Origin: Asterella californica | Taxonomy: Eukaryota > Streptophyta > Marchantiopsida > Marchantiales > Aytoniaceae | Direction of reading: 5' to 3' | DNA length: 64,000 bases | Assembly (NCBI GenBank): GCA_036924285.1 | Contig: JAYKYS010000004.1 | Location: forward strand, 868,001-932,000 | In this document: one piece after another, positions 34,920 through 47,032 of the stretch | How positions within the stretch are numbered: position 1 is the first letter of the stretch | Layout of the letters: every line of letters starts with the position of its first letter | The notes under the pieces: generated by a model | The model's input: only the letters and a program-made list of their open reading frames with translations | Database searches by the model: none | Told to the model about the DNA's origin: nothing | Position numbers and translations under genes: made by a program

Positions 34920-36350
34920 AACGTTGTCGTGGTGAGAGTTTTCCTGGGAAGGGCGGAACCTTCTGGCTGTGATTTAACCGTGAAGGTTGTGTTGTGCCTA
35001 CTTAGAGAAGCGTTGGGCTTCTGGTTGTGATGGTTTACTCAAGGGATAGGCTTTTCAGGTTACAACAGAGTGCTATGAACACTCATACAGGTCCGTAGGA
35101 ACCTCTAATTTACTCAGAAGGTAAAGTTCAGGTCTAACTGGTAGTAATAGAATCAGGCGGTGAATTCTAATGCTCAAAGAGAGGAAAGCTATGATGGTTC
35201 AGACTTCTAAACTTCTCCTACATGTAAAAGAGGGCCCACTGAGCACACACACGAAGTTTCAGCTTGAGATCAAATTCTAGCACCGAGATATGGACAGAAA
35301 AGTTCTAATCAAAGATATTGCGGCAATTTCTGATACTCAGACAGCTATTTCGACCTATAACAAAAAATTGGCTCGATCACTTTCGAAGATTCTTACAGGA
35401 TTTGGAGTCTACAGGATGCTGAACACCCCTGTGAAGTTGGGACTCCTGATTGTACACCGTTCCAGATCTCGTTCTCTGAAGAAGCTGCTCTAGATTGAAA
35501 GCTTTTCAGACCCCTTCTGCTTCAACGGTCGCCCTGAATTACTCACTCACTCAAATGACTTGAAACTTTTTGGACAGTCATAGCCCCGCTGACAGTGAAC
35601 GCAACCACAAAAGTTTGAAGCAATTTCCTCGATTCTGCTGCAACTGACACTGAAAACCTCAAATCCAACAAAAGTGATGCAATTTTGACTCAACTCGAAC
35701 TTCAAATTGGCATAACTCCTTGTTTATTGATCCAAATCGATCAAGAATTTCACTGATAGTGCTTGGCACGACGAGCTCTATCTTCTTGTGCTCTCAAATT
35801 TCGCAGTGTTCTCACCAAATGCTCAAACTCTCTTTTAGACCTCTGTTTCTAAATTTAGAGTTTTACAAAAGATAAAAACAGACCAATGGGAGTTCATAGC
35901 TCCACTTGGTTGTCCTTTAGTACCCTAATCCACGTGGTAACTTAACTTCACTCATAGGCTACCACGTTAGCTCCCCTAAAATGCCAACGTAAATCTTAAA
36001 CTACCTAAAATGACACGCAACCCTGAAAGTAAACTTAAACCAACTAAAAAGCGTGCATGGGCAACATGTAAGTACAGCCCATGAGCTTAAACCCTATCAA
36101 CATGGTAAATCTAAGTTATGTACATTGAACATCATAGACAAGTAAGAAGTCACTTGCACAAGCGCACAAATGCTTGAACAAGATAACTAGTATACTATCA
36201 GCCTACTAGGACTTAAAACGTATAACACAACGGTGTTAATATATGCATGAAGGACTAGGAGTAACATTAAGCTAACTTCTACCGCTACTAACTCCTAAGT
36301 GGCGGAGTAGAAGCGTAACACGTAGCCGTCAATGTCCACAGCCTCCAAAA
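34920..36350 (+). repeat. Repeat X, longest copy
   Basis: Aligns with 29166-30425 and, at its left end, with the inverted fragment at 27650-27840. It begins near GGTGAGAGTTTTCCTGGG. It abuts the end of a gypsy Z gag fragment, as the other copy abuts gypsy W gag. No coding capacity. Confidence 0.85.
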
Positions 36351-36530
36351 TCGAACTGATGTCTTAACTTCACTCAGAGAGACTAACTCCTAGCAAAGAG
36401 GTGAATCATTTACTATATGAAATGATTCACATCACGACAACGTGCACTCAAGGAGGAGTTTCTAGAAGAAGATTCTGATAGAGTCACCTGGAGGACATTT
36501 CTTGATTGGATAGAGCGTCAGCTTGGATGT

Positions 36531-36625
36531 ATTTTGTGCACTATCATCTTGTTGAGCCAACAGAAGCTCGTGCTCTTTTCGCGCACCTACCGTCTTGTTG
36601 CATCAGCGGAAGCTCTTGCTCAATA
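36531..36625 (-). repeat. Two tandem units of about 46 bp at the end of the W LTR
   Basis: On the minus strand, AGCAAGAGCTTCCGCTGATG..AACAAGA..GTAGGTGCGCG is followed by AGCACGAGCTTCTGTTGG..AACAAGA..TAGTGCACA. Only the first unit is shared with the plus-strand LTR at 28020-28071. Confidence 0.6.
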
Positions 36626-37790
36626 GGTCACACAACTCACAACGTTAATCTGCAAACCACAATCACACGTTAGCGTTCATGCACCACTTACCTTAATCAG
36701 TTTGGTCCGGACCGGAGCCGGACCGTCTCTCTAATCATCAAGCTCAGCATTCTCTAAGTCCCGATCTAGACCCGTCTAGGTCGGTCCCAAAACATGAGCA
36801 AGTCACAAGATGACTTGGGACGGACTTCTTATAAAGTCCAAGGTCCTAAACGGTATCTCCAGCACATCTAGCGGTCCAACCGCCCGTGATGTCCGTCTAG
36901 GTCTAGGCTCCCGAACGGTGGTCTAACCCGTCGTCTCGTTCCCTAGTCTTGCTCCAACCTTTACATCGTTCCTAAGTCCAGACGTCCAAGTCTGGATCGG
37001 AATGTGCATTGGAACCAGCCCAGCCATCACCTCATGTCCCTAGAGTCTGCCCGCCAAACTCTGGGGTCGGATGACTTGTCCTGACCCACCCAGGCATCGA
37101 TCCCCCCTCATATATACTTCTGGAGATCCGCGACCCCGTCCTCCTCTTTGCTCTCTGAAAATTATATCACAACCCGATCACTAGATCGATCATAATTCTC
37201 ATCTCAAAGATAAGTTCGAGGATTTCTGCATATCATTGGAAAACTCTCGAAGAGTCATTTCCATTGATACCTTACTCGTCTCGAGATCTTACGTGAAGCT
37301 CTATCCACGACCTAAAACGTCGCTGGAGCTCCAACACTTAGTCATTTTTTGAGAACTTGTGGTCCAGACCCTGACTCGAACCCTGTGGTTCAGACCAGAG
37401 TCCGGACCACGGTCCATCTACATCTCGAGCCACGTCGCGATCCTGCGTCTCAGATCCACGTCTCGATCCTGCGTCTCAGACCCACGTCTCAGACCCACGT
37501 CTCAGATCTATATTTCGATCTATTTTCATACTTGCCTCCTTAGGTCAACGTTCTTCTGGGGTCGTCTTGGGGTAGACCCTTATGTCTTAACCTAATGTTC
37601 AAACCTTGGTTCAGAGAACCACTTAGGGTTCATCTGATCCCGATTTCTCGGCTAAGCCGTTTTGTCCTACTCGCAAGGTTCACAACCGAGCGCAAGTCCA
37701 CTAGGGTTCTATTGTTCGCGTCTGCCCCCAACCTTGAGATTGAGGGTTGCGACATTCACTCTCATTTTGGAGGTTGATGCCCTCATCAAC
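36575..37790 (-). mobile_element. Gypsy family W: 3' LTR, minus orientation
   Basis: On the minus strand this starts around TTGATGAGGGCATCAAC (37790), downstream of the integrase and chromodomain. It ends near 36575, where similarity with the 5' LTR at 27840-28071 stops. It contains a near-repeated CAGATCCACGTCTCGATCCTGCG-type run (37430-37510 on the plus strand). The length of about 1.2 kb is usual for plant chromoviruses. Exact TG/CA ends are not clear. Confidence 0.6.
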
Positions 37791-38405
37791 AAGTTCTTAA
37801 GTTAACGCCAAGTTCAAAATGGGTAGCCAACCCCTAACCTTTTTGACCGTCCCTAAACAAAACTAGTTGACAGTTTTCTAAACATTCTACTTAAGACTCT
37901 AACTTGCTAACTTATAAGTATTTACACCTACTTACGAGGTCCCCCGAAACTCACTTTCCGGTCCCAACCTGATCTGGCTTAGACTAGCGACTAAGTTTAT
38001 TTTGTAGTTAGAAAACCGCAATGCAAGATCATCCCAAGCCCCAAGACAAGTATGAAAATTCATACTTGCTTTGCCAATGCTACGACAAACCTAAGTCTTG
38101 ACATCGAGACTTAGTCTTGATTTAGATGCTTATCCAAACCAGCTCACTTCTTTTGAGTGTGCTTCGTTCCTCCTCTTGACAACATCCTAGACATTTGATC
38201 AGAACTAGTCATAGCCATGCACTATCAATACACTTAGACAATTTTCAAGAAACAAATTTTTTATTTCCACAAAATACAAAGTAAAGCTACAAGTCCATCG
38301 GTCCAAGTCGCCTCAAGTTGCTACACGTATGGTTCGTCGTTCCTTCACTCCTCGTTGGAAGAAAATGTCCTCATCTTGCTAACACCCTTGTTGTCCTTGT
38401 CGCCG
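37791..38405 (-). other. Gypsy W 3' untranslated region
   Basis: Non-coding sequence between the chromodomain and the 3' LTR on the minus strand. It includes an imperfect hairpin near 38048-38066 (CAAGTATGAAAATTCATACTTG). Confidence 0.45.
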
Positions 38406-38700
38406 TTTGAAGAGGTCCAATACTTCACTTGCACGTGCTAGCTCTTCCTATCGCACCCAAGTTGCTTCCTTCAAATGATATCCACGTCATTTGACCAAGT
38501 ACTCCATCCGATTAGATTTGCACCGCGATCTCAAAATGATCTCTACCTCGTATTCTGCTTCGCCTTGCACGACATCAAGTTGAGACCTGAGAACTTGTTT
38601 GCGCTTCGGCTGCAAATCATCCTTGAAGTATTTCTTTAATAAAGAAACATGGAAAGTCGGATGCAACTGCCACTCAAGAGGAAGGTCTAACGTATAGACA
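38406..38700 (-). pseudogene. Gypsy family W integrase C-terminus and chromodomain
   Basis: The minus-strand frame reads LHPTFHVSLLKKYF, the conserved end of chromovirus integrases. After a short linker comes a chromodomain: EYEVEIILRSR, RMEYLVK, RGYHLKEATWV and a helix EELARASEVL. Between YLVK and RGYH, a TGA (38487-38489) stands where chromodomains have Trp, one of the methyl-lysine cage aromatics. A TAG occurs before the final helix. The domain identifies family W as a chromovirus. Confidence 0.85.
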
Positions 38701-38939
38701 CTTCATGCGGATTCTTGATTATGACAAAAGTTCCTGCGAACTTGGATGAGAACTTGGTCAAAATTCCTTTTGGAAGTGTGAAGTTCTTAGTACTCAACCA
38801 TACTTCTTCGTCCGCTTCACTTTTGCCTCCGATGCTTGTTTACCCGCTTCGTGTAACGTTGCTACACCTTCTCGAGGTTCTTCTTCACTTGGTCGCGCCG
38901 TTGCATTTCCACCACCAACTCTTCAGCTGATGTTTGTTG

Positions 38940-39850
38940 TGTTCTTGGTCGTGTCGATGTAAAACTCCCTGCAAGAGTCAAGTCAAGAGGTCCTTCTGGC
39001 TCACATTCGTAAGTCAGCAAGAAAGATGATTCGTCGATTGCTACATGCTTCGTGGAATTGTAGCAATACTTCGCAAGACTGAGCCACTCTGCCCAATCAC
39101 TTTGGTCCGCGCTGACATAATTCCTCAGTATTGATTCAGAACCGAGTTAACCGTTCCGTTTGTCCGTCCGTCTCGAGATGAAAGTGGTACTGAATTTTAA
39201 CTTAGTTCCCAACAAGTGTTTCCAAAAGACACTTGTGAACTTAGAATCTCGGTCTGAAATAATACTCTGGGGTCATCCATGTGAACGCTACCAAGTATCT
39301 AGGAACAACCGAGAAGTTATGAACGCTGTTGCGATATTCAAGATCGAGGTAAATTTCGCTAGTTTGCTAAACCGATCAACTATCACAAAGATTGCATTGT
39401 ATCCAGTTGAGTCATACAGAGAGATAAAGAAGTCCATGCTAATGCTTTCTCAAGGTCTAGCCGGAATCGGTAAAAGATGAAGCAACCCCTGTTTCTTCTC
39501 ATAAGAAACACGGTTCGCCTGACAGGTTACACAGGTTTTCACAAAGTGGACAACGTCGTCTTTCATGTGGGGTCAATAAAACTTTTTAGCTATCACTGCT
39601 AAAGTGGACTTTTCTCGTTTATGGTCTGATAAGGACGCATCATGACATTCTTTGAGTAACTTAGTCCTAAGTTTTCCTTGTCTCACATAAACCCGACTTT
39701 GCTTGAACATGAGTAAGCCATGTCTTAGCTGCATGTTCTGCAACTTCACTCCTCGCTTGAGTTGTTCCAAGTACTCCTTCGCTTGGTCATCACCCATGTA
39801 ACCTTCACGTATTCGCCTCCCCAAGTCTGACTCCTTAGGATACATAGCGC
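38940..39850 (-). pseudogene. Gypsy family W integrase
   Basis: Minus strand. The HHCC-type module is at 39573-39845, including LLKECHDASLSDHKREKSTLAVIAKKFY. The core follows at about 39480-38940: FVIVDRFSKLAKF (first Asp), IISDRDSKF (second Asp), a disrupted RRTDKRNG in place of the Gln-Thr-Asp-Gly-Gln block, and WAEWLSLAKYCYNSTKH. Stops and at least one frameshift interrupt it. Confidence 0.85.
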
Positions 39851-40125
39851 GTAAAATCTGTGTTGATGATGAAAAATATTCCTCCTTGCAACCTCAAGGC
39901 GTCAGGAACCACATTGTCCTTTCTCGCTTTGTGAATTAATTTCACATTCATGAGCACCAAGGTATCATGCCATCATAGTTGCTTTGACGTCACGCGATCT
40001 TGTGTCTCAAAGTACTTGAGCGAAATATTGTCGGTATACACTTGGATTTTGTGAAGTCCCAAGTAATACCGTCATTTTCTCAAGTAGTGCACCAGCGCAA
40101 ATAGTTCCTTCTCGTGAGTCGGCCA

Positions 40126-40311
40126 TCAACTCTCCGTCCTAGATAACTTCTTGCTTTCGTACACTACAGGGTTTCCATCCTGCACCAACACTCCGTCAAT
40201 CGCATAGTCGTTCGCGTCCGTGTGCACCTCGAATGGTTTGTCAAACTTCGACAGCTTCAAAACTGGCACCTTCAACAAAATGGATTTGATCGTCTGGAAC
40301 GCATTGTCCAC
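40126..40311 (-). pseudogene. Gypsy family W RNase H, N-terminal part
   Basis: Minus strand: AFQTIKSILLKVPVLKLSKFDKPFEVHTDANDYAIDGVLVQDGNPVVYESKKL. This is the standard gypsy RT-RNase H junction, with the first catalytic Asp in HTDAND. A stop follows SRTES; the rest is decayed. Confidence 0.85.
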
Positions 40312-40610
40312 CTCCTTGGTCCAACTTACTTGTGCGTCTTTTCTTGTCCAAATATCAGCGGCTTCACGATCTTTGAGAACCCCTTCACATACTTACGGTA
40401 GAACTGCGCCAATCCTAAGAATCGCCGCATCCTTTTCACTGTAGTCGGAGACTCTCAAGTCACAATCGCATCAACTTTCTGCATATCCGGGCCGATTCCT
40501 TCTGCACTAATGGCATGTCTCAAGAAGTTAATGCATTCCAAACCAAACTCACTCTTATCAACGTTGGCAAACAGCTTATGCTCTCGTAGCTTTGTCAACA
40601 CCATCCTTAG

Positions 40611-40870
40611 CTACTCCGGGTGCGACTCCAAGATTTTGGAGTAGATCAAGATGTCGTCAATGTAAATGATGACAAACTCATCCATCTCCTCACAAAAAAT
40701 CATGTTCATCAATGTAGTGAATGTCGAAGGAGCATTATAGAGTCCAAATGACATCACCACGAATTCAAACGATCCATATCTAGTTCGACAAGCGGTCTTT
40801 GAAGCATTCAGATACACTTCGAGGTTCCAAACCCAAACGGATAAACAATCGCGCTCGCAAGACTGTGAGC
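40611..40870 (-). pseudogene. Gypsy family W reverse transcriptase, palm region
   Basis: Minus strand: [46 protein letters not shown] with an intact YIDD. Sequence upstream of about 40870 no longer resembles reverse transcriptase, so this minus-strand copy is 5' truncated. Together with the plus-strand copy (truncated 3' inside RT), the window holds nearly all domains of family W, but not as one element. Confidence 0.85.
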
Positions 40871-41089
40871 GTTTGATAGACCAACCTACTTATCATTTGT
40901 CATATAATTTCATAAAGTCTAGGATTTACGACTATTACATGACCACTCTTGTCATCAACTGATCTTTCGAATACTCTAAGTCTTTCTTGTTTCACAACTC
41001 ATTGGAGAAAAGAGTTTTGGAATGTTAAGATTATTAAAAAAGATAGATTCGTCGTGTGTGAGATTTGCTCGGAGTTGAAAGCTAGACGT

Positions 41090-42680
41090 GACTAAGTTGT
41101 GTGTCCAAAGAGATAAGAGTACGTTATCGTATCAAATTTTACGTGAAAGTTGTCTAGGACAATGTGAGGTTCTTGGCTATGGAGATATCCGTGTGTTGAA
41201 GAGAGACAAGAAAGAGAAAAACAACCACGAGAACAAACTTCACAAGATATACCAATTCTCACTTTATATACACTCTCGTTTCTTTTTCTCAAATAACACA
41301 AAACTGAGAAACAGACCTGAGTGGTTTGTAATTTGCACCCACCTCCTAAAACAAGTCTCAGATTTCAACCTAGACCTAGCACTACGAAGCTTAGCTCAAA
41401 GTAAAAGAAACATCATTTATTAACAAAATCTTTGCACCAGTATCGCACGATTCAAACCTTAATCCAAACAACACCCATGTACAAACCCTTAGCTAAAACT
41501 AGCTACCACAAACCGTACATAACCAATCAGAACTCTAACGAATCCAAAAAAAATGAAAACCGCAGCGAAGAAATCAAAGACATGAGAACTTTCTCTTTTT
41601 GTCAAACGGTCTTCATATATCGATCGGATATTCCGTCTTGACTCCGATGGCTCCAAAAACTCTCATATCTGACTCTCGAAAGCCGAGATATCTCTAATTT
41701 TTTGTCCCAAGTGATCAAATCTCCAAAAATTCCTCCAGGTGGCTTAAAACCACGTACACCTGCAAAATGGATCGCCTGATCAAAGATTTTTTTCTCTAAT
41801 AGACAGATATGACTACTTTGAACCCAACAAGACTCCAAACAAGTCGTTTGGAGTTCTCTTCGCAAAACCAAGCAATAAATTTGATTGCAAGAAGTGAAAA
41901 CTGATGTAAATCGTTCTCTTGCGACTCAACTTTACTCATCATGCACAACACAACACAACAATCCAATCTACGTACGATCTTCTCCTATCTTAGATAAGGA
42001 CTTCTTAATCGCATAAGCATCAACAATGAAAAGCTTGGCTCACCGATCGCGAAGAACAATCCAACTTCAGTTCTCAGACGAATGAAAATATGACGTAAGT
42101 GTCTCTATACGAGTCAATTTTCTCACATCTCCCAAAATCTTTTAATGAAACTTCGTATCATCTTCAATTTCCTAAAGAACTCAATGTTGTGATCTCGATG
42201 GATCCAACGGTTTGGACTTCATAACGGCTCGAACGGTCCAACTCTCTTTCATATGTCACTGGAGCACTCCAAATTCTCTTCTCTATGTCCCAGTTTCTTT
42301 CAGAACACACCCCTCGATCCGTCTCTTCACGAACCGTCTTAACCAGTATGTAACTTGCACATATCTGAACTCAATGACACCTTGTGTGCATGCATTAGAC
42401 CTCTCAATCCTCTGAAATATCCGTCGACAAGTCGTAGATACAAGCTAACCCTTTAAGCTGCCCCTTATGTCAGTTCACAATACGTAATGTTTTCCCAGAT
42501 AATGATCAGCAGTCCTTTTGTATAACGCCAAGAACCGCAAATACCCAATCAGCATCAATAAGCTAAGGTGTAGCTTGATTTTCTCATCTTTCGGATCTCA
42601 TAACTTTGTCATTAAGCGTCAATTTAAAGTAAATGAAGTGCTCATGAGAAGCTAACAATGAGCTCTACCACTTGGTGCAA
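41090..42680 (+). repeat. Repeat Y, copy 3 (diverged)
   Basis: Follows Y1 in order: ACGTGAAAGTTGTC near 41140, GGCTATGGAGATATCCG near 41174, a CACTTTATATACACTC block near 41268 (a TATA-like motif), TCAAACGGTCTTC near 41602, the TTTGGAGTTCTC region near 41848, ACAACACAACAATCCAATC near 41948, and ATAACGCCAAGAACCGCAAATAC near 42521. Identity is lower than between copies 1 and 2. Confidence 0.75.
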
Positions 42681-42689
42681 TGAAAGTGA

Positions 42690-43330
42690 AGATCCGAAAG
42701 TTATGTAAAAAGCTTCATTTTAAGTCCTATGAATGTCTTTGGAGCGATAATGCAAAGCATCAAATTTAGATTTTCAAGTAAGAGCAAATCTATGACAAGA
42801 CAACATTTCATTTTCTAGTAGTTATATGTTTATCATAATGGCTTGTCGATTGTATGCTTAGCTTGTTTGTCAATGATCAGTTCAACTTCTTTATCGCTTG
42901 CAATAACATATATCTATTCATCATTTAAAAATTATTGTTCTTTAATATTAAGATTAGAGCTTATATCATTAAGTCTTTGCTCACTTTGCAGCAATTATCT
43001 TTCAAAACTTTTGCTCTCATAAGGTTCAAATAATTTTAGGCATATGCTTTATAATAGTTTGTCTTTTTCATGGTTTTGTTTAAGCATCAGTCAGTTGAAT
43101 ATAACCTAACTGTTGTTGCATATTCTTCCGTCATAAGATCAAGATTTTTAAAATGTTAGTTCTTGTCACTATTTTGATTTCACTTAGTTTCGCAAGTTAT
43201 AATCCTCAGTTGTTTACTCGAGAGCAATTTTATTGCTTTATTTGTCTCATGCAGATAATTCCAGTGCAGGTTTAATGTACCACTGCAGATTTAACATACC
43301 ACCGTGATCAGTCTGACAGTCGACCTCTTT
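42690..43330. other. AT-rich unassigned spacer
   Basis: No frame or repeat is recognised. Confidence 0.5.
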
Positions 43331-43332
43331 TT

Positions 43333-43505
43333 AATAAGATCGTCTCTCGATTACCATGGACAGATTTACTTCCAAACAATCAATCTTCACTCAATAAGAT
43401 CGTCTCCCATTCACCAGAAGGTAAATTTACTTCCAAACAATCGATCTCCACTCAGTAAGATCGTCTCCCGCTCACCAGAAGGCAGATCTATTACCAAACA
43501 GTCCA
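43333..43505 (+). repeat. Tandem repeat, three units of 60-61 bp
   Basis: Units start at 43333, 43393 and 43454 with A(A/G)TAAGATCGTCTC and carry TTACTTCCAAACAATC near their ends. The third unit is incomplete. Such arrays are common beside plant LTRs, and it lies just outside the family Z LTR. Confidence 0.9.
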
Positions 43506-43689
43506 ATAGATGAAATTTGAACTCCCAGAATCCTATTTCTCTTATTGCGACAAACTCACACTTGAAATCCTCAGAAATCTGATCTCTTCAATCCTTGTCT
43601 TCCTCCTGTGCGTCTCGACGACTCTCCCTGATGTGAAATAGTACAATACCCTTCCTCGCATGATGCCTGCAGTTTTCTACTCTAACACC

Positions 43690-44600
43690 CCAGCTAACAC
43701 CTCAACTAAGCTAAGGTCTCTATAAGCAGAGTTGCGTATCAATTAAGCAGGCCCTCTGCTAAGCTAAGCCCTTGCTTAATAAAAATTTCTGAACTTTTGA
43801 TGTCATCTCTGTGCCACTTTAGTTATATTATAGACCATCCGATATAGACCGAAGTTACAACTATGGAGCCACCCCACATAGCTTACAACCCTCCCATAGC
43901 ATCACCAGGTAACTCTTGACCTATAACAAAAGCAACATGCGGAGGCTGAGGCCAAGAAGCCTACGATTAAGAGGGATATCAGTCCCTCGTCTCTAGATAA
44001 TGCATGACGTAGCTACATATCCAACATAGACTCCCATCCAGTGTGTCAACATGCTAGAATAGAGAACACAAGCCAATATGATTTGATCTTGATTGAGATC
44101 TCTTCTTCCTAAGTGGGCGTCTCCACCACTGAGGATGATCTCTTTTCTCGTTAGAAATAGAATCAAAACTCATACATAAACCTAAAGGAAGTTAATTTTA
44201 CATTCTTTACTAACTCTCTCTATGTCAACTTTTCTATATAACTCTATTTTTAATGAATAAAGAGTCAGAACTATAGTACTCACTAACACCTATGCACTTA
44301 TACCTTCAGATTATGGATCTAAGTCACGATCCATAATCGATAGATTTTTCTCTTTGATATTTTTCATAACTTATAAACTGCACTAACTAGTGCATACAAC
44401 GCTATTTCTCACAATTGAAAGCACTAGGTCACTCTCCTCAACAAGCTCTGCATTCTAGTACTTTCACTCTTCTTCAAAGTGATACTTTAGCTCAAGCTAG
44501 AGGGCAGCTTGTCTAGCTCAGCTCTAGCTTAGCTCCTGCTCAGCTTGGTAAGCTCGAGTGTAGCTTCTTGTCACTCGAGTGTTTTCTAGAGACCTGTTTC
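43690..44600 (-). mobile_element. Gypsy family Z: 3' LTR-like, minus orientation
   Basis: Lies just downstream, on the minus strand, of a gypsy integrase end and is the inverse counterpart of 33590-34330. It contains a perfect 11-bp hairpin (44309-44319 with 44328-44338). At the equivalent place in the other copy a different stem sequence also folds (near 33852-33866). Confidence 0.55.
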
Positions 44601-44676
44601 ATTGTATGAGATGTCTCATAGTACGACATTCAACCTCTCCAAACTGCACATCTTTCGATATGTGCCAACGCTTCCA

Positions 44677-46210
44677 CTAGTTCTCAAGATTCTCTAAGTT
44701 GCCATCATTCTCTTCAAATTCTTCATCAAGTAAAAGATTTTCATCAGTATCCATGATATGTCTTGACTCCAAAAAATCAGCTAGCTCAACAGATTTTCTT
44801 CTCCTTTTGAACAACTTGATGCGCTTACCGACGACAAGAAGTCTTAAAGGTGTATCATCAAGCTCATACAAAGAATAAGAAGCATTCTGATGTACATCTA
44901 AGACAACATATGGACCAAACCACCTCCTAGAAAATTTCTGAACTATAGAGTGCTGGTTTTCTAGAGTACTGTCATACACCAAAATTCAATCTCCAATGTG
45001 TATGAGTTTTGGTCGGAGCCTATGGGTCTTGTCAAACTTATCTTTATTCTTGAGACGAGCCTCTATCTGTTTTTGTTCTGCTCTTATAAGATCCTCCTCT
45101 CTATGTTCTAATTGCTTGATATGAAGTGCAAGAAGCTGTACACGATCAATTCCGTCTTCTCATGATAAAGTAGCTCATCTAAGGAAGTCTTCCACTAAGT
45201 CTTCCACATAATTGACTATTGATCTAACATCAGTTCAATGAGCATGTACCCAATAGTAGTGCAATAAGTCGCCTTGTCAGCCCACCGAGCAATAGAGAGC
45301 AACCTAGGCCACTCTCTATGCTTATCATCTCATGCATTCATCAAAGCTTGAACAATCGATGGATGTCCTCATTCGTTCTTACCAATCCTCTCTAGATTCA
45401 TGGTAGTAGTGAGTTTGAGTTTCACTTCATATCGAGCAAAGAGCTCTTTTATTTTTGTATCACGTAGCTCTGCACGTTTTATCACTCTTCTGATAGATTC
45501 ATATCTAGAGATAATGTCCTCAAGAACAAATCTACATATATTTTTTGTGGTCTTCGTCCTCAGAGCTCGTCTTTCTACAAAGTTGAAGAGGTCTTCACGA
45601 GCCAACACCAAGTACCTCATACCTCATAACCCCGGAGGCATCACCACCAAATCAAGAACCCATTGGAGTGAATACTAGACGGATAAGCAGACACCAGACC
45701 ATATTTATAACACACCTTCGAGTAAAACTGACAATGTAAGCATGAGTTCACAAAGCTCACCACATCCTAATACAAATCTTTCTATTAGTATGGCTCCTCT
45801 AATTTAGTGTAGGTAGTCCAAGCTCCCTGATGTCCGGTCCATAAGATATCATGAAACTCCTTCATCAGTTATTGCTTGGTATGCAAATCATCTATAACTC
45901 GTAGAAGCGCTCCATCTTTTTTCTTCGGACGTTTTCAAAGATATCCATCTTGTAACAAGTAATATATGGCTTCTTTCTTATCTCTTTGAAGTCTACATCA
46001 CTCAAACCCTCTTGTCTGTGTAAAGAACTTAGATAGAACCCAATGTCACGTAATCTTTCCGTGTAGAACTCCTGTTTGAATGCTAGTGGCTCCAAGTCTG
46101 AAGTCTGCTAACCAACTTGGCACCAAACATTTCTCTTCTCTTCATCCTCAACTTCTGCTACCATCTCATCCTCATCTACATAGCGAGCCCTAGATATACT
46201 GGAATGAGAA
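44677..46210 (-). pseudogene. Gypsy family Z integrase region, decayed
   Basis: Reading down the minus strand: a linker (RYVDEDEMVAEVEDEE near 46185), LRDIGFYLSSLHRQEGL near 46040, and a zinc-binding module (GHQGAWTTY then CLHCQFYSKV, 45830-45720). Then come core remnants (AREDLFNFVERRAL, ICRFVLEDIISRYESI, FARYEVKLKLTTTMN; 45610-45380) and the C-terminal domain (HSIVQKFSRRWFGPYVVLDVH, ELDDTPL, GKRIKLFKRR; 44977-44795). It has many stops and shifts. The domain order is that of a Ty3/gypsy integrase distinct from family W and from the PHD-gypsy. Confidence 0.75.
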
Positions 46211-46529
46211 TTTAAAAGAACGAGAGAACATTTACTCCTATATAATTTTCCATTCCCAATAGTATCACAACAACGTTTCCATTCCCAATAGAAGAATGTA
46301 TGGCAAATTAGACTACACATCATCTCATACTTTACACTTGAGAACCATTGATGGTAAATTAACAACCAATCAAATTAGACTTTATGATTACTGTACTTCC
46401 ACCCAAATCTGTTTATATAAGAAGAGCTCCTAAGTGGCAAATGAATAGAGAGCGACTTTTTTACTATCGGCATAATAATACCATACTTTTGGTCTCCGAT
46501 CCATGCTTGTCTTGTTGTCCATCTGAGCT

Positions 46530-46880
46530 GCTTATTTGTTTATTCACCTCATCCCTTTAAAGGATGGAAGAGGAAATCAAGCTTAATTTATTACCCAACA
46601 GTTCTGAAAGATTAAATACAATATATATATATATATATATATATATTGTTAAACATGCTCTCGATTAACACGACATATACGCGCATAAAATATAATTTTG
46701 ACATCACATGAGTTCGTGATTACTTCATGGATTATGGCTAGATTTGCTCACAACTCCAGATCAGTTACTATCTAATAATTATAAATAAATCTGTTTTTAT
46801 AATAGATTAGTATGGATTAATACATAACACTTACATATTTTCTGATAAAATAAGCAAGCAAAAGTTCTCCAAAGGGGGTT
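46530..46880 (+). repeat. Stem-loop repeat family, subtype B copy
   Basis: Lead-in TTTATTCACC, then an imperfect stem (46547-46557 with 46560-46573), an (AT)n tract (46621-46647), and the subtype-B body (CACATGAGTTCGTGATT, AGATCAGTTACTATC, TAATAGATTAGTATGGA). It ends with GCAAAAGTTCTCC near 46865. Confidence 0.6.
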
Positions 46881-46904
46881 GGGATGTTTATAAAAGAACA
46901 AGTT

Positions 46905-47032
46905 TAAATTAATATTTATTTTTTATACTAAAGAGTTAGGTAATGAATTAATATATTTTTTCTAGCACAATCCCATAGTTTGAGTTTGGACAACACGTGA
47001 GTCCACGATTGGTTTATGGGTTAGGTTTGGAT
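46905..47032 (+). repeat. Stem-loop repeat, left half interrupted by copia
   Basis: The subtype-B unit runs to GGTTAGGTTTGGAT (47032), where the copia element starts, and resumes at 52403 after the duplicated TGGAT. The right half is 52403-52560. The join matches the uninterrupted copies at 7330 and 8610. Confidence 0.75.
47028..47032 (+). repeat. Copia target-site duplication, left
   Basis: TGGAT directly before the left LTR; the same five bases follow the right LTR. Confidence 0.95.

Noticed and set aside
43333..43505. Possible CRISPR-like array
   Set aside because: Three imperfect contiguous units without unique spacers, in a plant genome; a minisatellite.
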